Positions 58,314 through 64,000 of a stretch of DNA of 64,000 nt are shown here, piece by piece (positions within the stretch are counted from its first letter, which is position 1; each line of letters starts with the position of its first letter). Under the pieces are notes generated by a model. It made no database searches and was not told where the DNA came from. It worked only from the letters and a program-made list of their open reading frames with translations. Source of the stretch: Pseudomonas putida (GTDB lineage Bacteria; Pseudomonadota; Gammaproteobacteria; Pseudomonadales; Pseudomonadaceae). The position numbers and the translations under genes were made by a program. The stretch lies in NCBI RefSeq assembly GCF_001941965.1, contig NZ_MKZO01000015.1, forward strand, positions 1 to 64,000, written 5' to 3'.

Positions 58314-59249
58314 ATGGCTGGCATTCTCGACACGGTAGACCAAAGGACACAGCTGGTAGGCGAGAACCGCCTGGAAATCCTCATGTTCCGCCTCGCGGGC
58401 CGGCAGTTGTTCGCGATCAACGTCTTCAAGGTGCAGGAGGTCCTGCAACTGCCCAAGCTGACCCTGATGCCGCAGCGCCATAGCTACGTGTGCGGCGTGG
58501 TCAACCTGCGCGGCCAGACCCTGCCGGTGATCGACCTGTCCCAGGCGATCGGCATGCGTCCGCTGGAGCCGGGGCCGAACAGTACCATCATCGTCACCGA
58601 GTACAACCGCTCGGTGCAGGCCTTCCTGGTGGGCGGCGTGGACCGCATCGTCAACATGAACTGGGAAGCCATCATGCCTCCGCCGACCAGCGCCGGTCGC
58701 CAGCACTACCTCACGGCCATCAGCAAGGTCGACGAGCAACTGGTCGAGATCATCGATGTCGAGAAGGTCCTGGCGGAAATCGTTCCGTACAACGCCAAGG
58801 TGTCCCGGGACAAGCTGGAGGATCCGGTGCTGCAGCGTGCCTATGGCCGCGAAATCCTCCTGGTGGACGACTCCACCGTGGCCCTGGCGCAACTGCGGGA
58901 AACCCTGTCGCAACTAGGGGTGAAACTGCATGTGGCCAGTGATGGCCTTAAGGCTCTGAAGATGCTCAAGGGCTGGGCGGACAGCGGTGTGGATGTCTGC
59001 GAGAAACTGCTGATGGTCTTCACCGATGCGGAAATGCCGGAAATGGACGGCTATCGCCTGACCACCGAGATCCGCAGCGATGCCCGCCTGCGTGGTCTGT
59101 ACGTGGTGCTGCATACCTCGCTGTCCGGCAGTTTCAACGAATCCATGGTGAAGAAGGTCGGCTGCGACAACTTCCTCTCCAAGTTCCAGCCGGATCGCCT
59201 GGTGGAAGTGGTGCGCCAGCGCCTGCAGATGGACGAAGCCACCGCCTGA
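58314..59249 (+). CDS. cheV: chemotaxis coupling protein CheV (CheW-receiver fusion)
   Basis: This 311-residue protein joins a CheW-like domain (about 20-160; LFAINVFKVQEVLQLPKLT, YVCGVVNLRGQTLPVIDL) to a receiver domain (about 180-305; ILLVDDSTVALAQLRETL, FTDAEMPEMDGYRL). It couples receptors to CheA and may buffer phosphate. ATG 58314 follows GGGGGA; TTG 58302 is a less likely start. A FliA promoter lies upstream. Confidence 0.94.
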   Translation: MAGILDTVDQRTQLVGENRLEILMFRLAGRQLFAINVFKVQEVLQLPKLTLMPQRHSYVCGVVNLRGQTLPVIDLSQAIGMRPLEPGPNSTIIVTEYNRSVQAFLVGGVDRIVNMNWEAIMPPPTSAGRQHYLTAISKVDEQLVEIIDVEKVLAEIVPYNAKVSRDKLEDPVLQRAYGREILLVDDSTVALAQLRETLSQLGVKLHVASDGLKALKMLKGWADSGVDVCEKLLMVFTDAEMPEMDGYRLTTEIRSDARLRGLYVVLHTSLSGSFNESMVKKVGCDNFLSKFQPDRLVEVVRQRLQMDEATA

Positions 59250-59296
59250 TCCCGCGTCGGGTGTAAGCTGCTCTCTTTTCCCAGGGGAGCCTGTCC

Positions 59297-60100
59297 ATGC
59301 AGCTGAGTGCGCTTTATCGTTATCCGCTCAAGTCGGGGCGGCCCGAGGCCTTGCAACGGTCGCCCTCGGGCCTGCTCGGCCTGGCCGGTGATCGTCGCTG
59401 GATGCTGGTGGACGCCGGCAACAACCGCTTCCTGACCCAGCGCGCCTTTCCACAGATGAGCCAGCTGTCGGCGCTGTATGCCGCCGATGGCGGGCTGTTG
59501 CTCGATGCTCCCGGTTTCTCCACCTTGCATGTCGCCGTGCCGGCGCCGGATGACGAGCTGCGCGGCGTGACCATCTGGCGCGACACCCTGCGCGTGCCGG
59601 ACGCCGGCGATCAGGCTGCCGAGTGGTTGAGCAGCTTCATGGGCCGTCCCGTGCGCCTGGTGCATGTGCCCGAGCAGCGCACCCGCTACCTGCCTTCCGG
59701 TTATGGTGAGAACAGTGACCGGGTGGCGTTCGCCGATGGGTTTCCGCTGTTGCTGATCGGGCAGGCGTCGCTCGATGACCTGAGCCGGAAGGTCGGGCGG
59801 GAGATGGAGATGCTGCGGTTCCGGCCGAACCTTGTGATCGAGGGGGCCGAGCCGTTTGCCGAGGACGGCTGGAAGCGCATCCGGATTGGCCAGCAGACGT
59901 TCCGGGTGGTCAAGCCTTGCGGGCGTTGCATCCTGACCACCATCGACCCGGCCACGGGCGAGCGCAGTGCGGACCGCGAGCCGTTCGCGACCCTGATGAA
60001 TTATCGGCAGAAGGAAGGGGAGGCCATGTTCGGGCAGAACCTGGTGGCCGATGGGGAGAGTGTGCTGGAGGTGGGGATGGAAGTGGAGATTCTGGAGTAG
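59297..60100 (+). CDS. MOSC domain protein, YcbX-like
   Basis: This 267-residue protein has an N-terminal MOSC_N beta-barrel part (LSALYRYPLKSGRPEAL, GLAGDRRWMLVD). A MOSC domain with the conserved cysteine segment VVKPCGRCILTTIDP near residue 213 follows, which in YcbX binds the molybdenum cofactor. It may reduce N-hydroxylated compounds with reductase partners. It lies 47 bp after cheV. The moaB-moeA genes 7 kb away would supply cofactor. Confidence 0.9.
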   Translation: MQLSALYRYPLKSGRPEALQRSPSGLLGLAGDRRWMLVDAGNNRFLTQRAFPQMSQLSALYAADGGLLLDAPGFSTLHVAVPAPDDELRGVTIWRDTLRVPDAGDQAAEWLSSFMGRPVRLVHVPEQRTRYLPSGYGENSDRVAFADGFPLLLIGQASLDDLSRKVGREMEMLRFRPNLVIEGAEPFAEDGWKRIRIGQQTFRVVKPCGRCILTTIDPATGERSADREPFATLMNYRQKEGEAMFGQNLVADGESVLEVGMEVEILE

Positions 60101-60113
60101 GCTTTCTGTGTTC

Positions 60114-60200
60114 TTGAGGGCCCTATCGCTGGCAAGCCAGCTCCCACAGGTCCGGTGTATGCACCTGTGGGAGCTGGCTTGCCAGCGATAGGGCCCTCAA
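60114..60200. repeat. fully symmetric REP doublet (REPIN)
   Basis: The two arms match as perfect inverted repeats over about 37 bases, including an outer TTGAGGGCCCTATCGC extension that differs from the GATGAGGCC seen elsewhere but is identical on both arms. It lies between convergent MOSC and slt genes. Confidence 0.94.
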
Positions 60201-60210
60201 AGACTACACA

Positions 60211-62136
60211 TCACTGATCATCGAAATACCGCTCATGCCAATCCACCAACGGCTGTGGTGAATTGAGTTTCTGCCCGTAGATCACCGCATAAGACAGCAC
60301 GTTCTGCACATACTGCCGGGTTTCATCGAACGGAATCGATTCGACCCACACATCGAAACTCAGATGATCGGCACCACGCAGCCACTGCCTCACCCGGCCA
60401 GGCCCTGCGTTGTACGCCGCCGAAGCCAGCACCCGGTTGCCATTGAACTGCCCGTGCACCTGGCTCAGGTACGCCGCGCCCAGCTGGATGTTCTTGTCCG
60501 GATCCAGCACCTGGCTCTGCGACGCCAGCGGAATGCTGAACTTGCGTGCAGTCTCCTTGGCCGTCGCCGGCATGAGTTGCATCAGGCCGCTGGCGCCGAC
60601 GCTGGAACGGGCGTCGTCCATGAAGGCGCTTTCCTGGCGGGTAATGGCGAATACCCAGCTCGAATGCAGGCCGCGTACCTTGGCCTCGCGCACCAGCGTG
60701 TCGCGGTGGGCCATCGGGAAACGGATATCCAGGTCGTCCCAGTACTGCGCCTGGCTGATGGTGCGGATCGCCGGGAAGTACCAGCGCAGGTCATAGGCGA
60801 TGCGCGCCTGGGCGACCATTTCGTCGCGGTTGAAGTGACGGCTGACGTGGTACCACTCGCGACGGCCATCGACGATCTGCCCGCGGGCATGGAATTCCAG
60901 GGCGCGGCGGATACCCGGGGTGTTGCGCACCTTGTTCATCAGTTGCTGGCTGATCACCAGCGGCTTGTTGTTCAACTGGTAAGGCGTCTGCGTACGGTCG
61001 GCGGCGAGGAAGCCATAGAAATCACGTTCACGGGCCACGGTCTTGTACAGCAGCGGGATCTGCGGGTTCTGCGGCTGTGCCAGCTCCAGGCTGCGGGCCT
61101 GCCAGTAGCGCCAGCGGTTGGTGGTGGCGAGGTCCTGGGGCAGGCGCTTGCTCAGGTCGTAGGCGTCTTCCCAGCGCCCGAGGCGCAGGAGCAGGCGCAT
61201 GCGCCATTCGCTGACGGTGTTGTCGCGCAGTTGCGGGTCGTAGCGGGTCATCAGGTCCAGGGCCCGCGGGTCGTAGCGGCGGGCCAGGGTCAGGCCGATC
61301 TCGCGGGCGATGGCGACTTTTTCCTCGACCGAGAAGTGCATGCGGTTGGCGTAGTCATCGAGCAGGGCCATGGCCCGCTCCGGGTCCTGGCGGGCCAGGC
61401 GGCGCAGGCCGAGGCTGACCACGTCGGACATGGCTTCGTTGGCCGGGGTGAAGCGCGAAGGCTGGTTGAGCAGCTCCGGCTTCTGTGCCACATCCACCAG
61501 CAGCCGGCCTTCGTTGCCGAGGGTCGGCAAGGTCTTCACCAGGCTGTTGGCCAGGGCGTAGTTGCGCGCCTGGGCCGCCAGCTTGGTGCGCAACCAGCGT
61601 TTCTGTTCGGTCAGTTGGCCTTCTGCGGCCCAGCGTTCGAACAGCGCATCGCAGGCGGCAGGTTGCGATTTGCCTACCGACCAGAGTTTCTCGGCCGTGG
61701 CATAGCCCTCGGCGCGCAAGCCGTGGCCCAACTGGTACTGGCCGTTGAGGCAGTCCAGTTCGGTGAAATTCAGCTTCGGGTCGTAGTACTTGACGAAGGG
61801 CTGCCAGTCGCCGCGCTCGGCCAGCCAGCGCAACCAGCGCAGTTTCATCCAGTTGGCCTGGGGCAGGTCGCCGTTCTTGGCGAGAAAGCCTTCGATCTCC
61901 GCATTGCTCGCGCTTTTCAGACGCGCGGTCAGCTCGTCGTAGGCCAGGTAGGGTTCCAGCGGGTAGTCGTGCAAGGCAGCGGCATAACGCTGGTACGGAC
62001 CGCTGTCGCCCTTGGCCAGCGCACGCTTGGCTTCGTCGTACATCTGGCGTTGCTGGGCGAGATCGGCGGCTTGCGCGATACCGGCCACCGAGGCGGAGAG
62101 AAGCAGGCAGGAAACGAGGTTGAGCAGGCGGCGCAT
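60211..62136 (-). CDS. slt: soluble lytic murein transglycosylase
   Basis: This 641-residue periplasmic enzyme has a signal peptide (ending SVAGIAQAADLAQQ) and a long alpha-superhelical U domain. A C-terminal lysozyme-like domain carries the catalytic glutamate in ITRQESAFMDDARSSVG, with GLMQLMPATAKE and AAYNAGPGRVRQWL. It cleaves peptidoglycan to anhydromuropeptides. The ATG at 62136 directly begins the signal peptide. It diverges from uup. Confidence 0.95.
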   Translation of the reverse strand: MRRLLNLVSCLLLSASVAGIAQAADLAQQRQMYDEAKRALAKGDSGPYQRYAAALHDYPLEPYLAYDELTARLKSASNAEIEGFLAKNGDLPQANWMKLRWLRWLAERGDWQPFVKYYDPKLNFTELDCLNGQYQLGHGLRAEGYATAEKLWSVGKSQPAACDALFERWAAEGQLTEQKRWLRTKLAAQARNYALANSLVKTLPTLGNEGRLLVDVAQKPELLNQPSRFTPANEAMSDVVSLGLRRLARQDPERAMALLDDYANRMHFSVEEKVAIAREIGLTLARRYDPRALDLMTRYDPQLRDNTVSEWRMRLLLRLGRWEDAYDLSKRLPQDLATTNRWRYWQARSLELAQPQNPQIPLLYKTVARERDFYGFLAADRTQTPYQLNNKPLVISQQLMNKVRNTPGIRRALEFHARGQIVDGRREWYHVSRHFNRDEMVAQARIAYDLRWYFPAIRTISQAQYWDDLDIRFPMAHRDTLVREAKVRGLHSSWVFAITRQESAFMDDARSSVGASGLMQLMPATAKETARKFSIPLASQSQVLDPDKNIQLGAAYLSQVHGQFNGNRVLASAAYNAGPGRVRQWLRGADHLSFDVWVESIPFDETRQYVQNVLSYAVIYGQKLNSPQPLVDWHERYFDDQ

Positions 62137-62309
62137 GAGACTTCCAGACAGTTGACCAAAACGAGTGACGGCGTCGCCAGCACTGTGGGTTCACACGCCT
62201 TAGCTTAGCCGTTTGCCCGCAGTCGATGAAAGCATTGTGCTTGTATCGGGGCAGGCTGTGCCGGGCGGTCAAGTCGGGTAGAATGCGCGCCCGCTTTCTG
62301 GAGAACAAC

Positions 62310-64000
<1,691 letters not shown>

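Overview
The window is a chromosomal segment of a Pseudomonas from the P. putida / P. fluorescens lineage. The evidence is GC-rich coding sequence, a crfX-cmpX-sigX-oprF block, class 2 pyrD next to rmf and rlmKL, and twelve sites carrying the Pseudomonas REP palindrome (core GTGGGAGCTGGCTTGCCAGC). From memory, the gene order closely follows the P. putida KT2440 chromosome around oprF to uup. No prophage, insertion sequence, transposase or CRISPR array was seen. This is core genome, and most of the unusual signal lies in regulatory DNA between genes.

Layout. 1-3.4 kb: REP cluster, then crfX, the small mechanosensitive channel cmpX, ECF sigma factor sigX and major porin oprF. 3.4-9.2 kb (minus strand): a nitrate-assimilation locus with cobA, a PP2C-kinase fusion, nitrate transporter nasA, and the sensor/antiterminator pair nasS-nasT. 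The nasA leader contains a sigma-54 promoter, two hexanucleotide-loop hairpins and an intrinsic terminator, which is the expected RNA target of the ANTAR protein NasT. The nitrate and nitrite reductase genes that sit here in P. aeruginosa are absent. 9.3-18.2 kb: pyrD, rmf, rlmKL, a CHASE-PAS-PAS-GGDEF cyclase, dacB and yggL. 18.3-22.7 kb: a BvgS/BvgA-like two-component system with a BvgA-type inverted heptamer upstream. 22.8-26.5 kb: a dNTPase, an EAL protein and a yqjDEK-like trio. 26.6-32.5 kb: sigma-54-linked amtB, a KefB-like antiporter with an Anr box upstream, a glutaredoxin-like protein, an M15 peptidase, a gene under a LexA box, and a pseudouridine synthase.

32.5-48.7 kb: an Aer-type receptor, a CPBP protease, acnA, rlmM, tusA, a chemoreceptor with a sigma-54 promoter, a MATE pump, pdxB, a 56-residue ORF, an MsbA-like ABC exporter behind a palindromic operator, and a third chemoreceptor. 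48.7-64 kb: mqo with a lipobox and a sigma-54 promoter, tRNA-Pro(CGG), a YgdR-type lipoprotein, moaB-moeA, a glycosyltransferase, a YegS lipid kinase, a NarL-type two-component pair, an HPt-like protein, cheV with a FliA promoter, a MOSC protein, slt, and uup running off the end.

Themes. Nitrogen control: nasA and amtB both have sigma-54 promoters, and NasST acts on the nasA leader. Taxis: three chemoreceptors plus CheV, under FliA or RpoN where a promoter is visible. Redox: Anr boxes near aer and the antiporter. Stationary-phase ribosomes: rmf, yggL and a yqjD homologue. Cyclic-di-GMP: one GGDEF and one EAL protein. All promoter and family calls come from reading the sequence; no database search was run.
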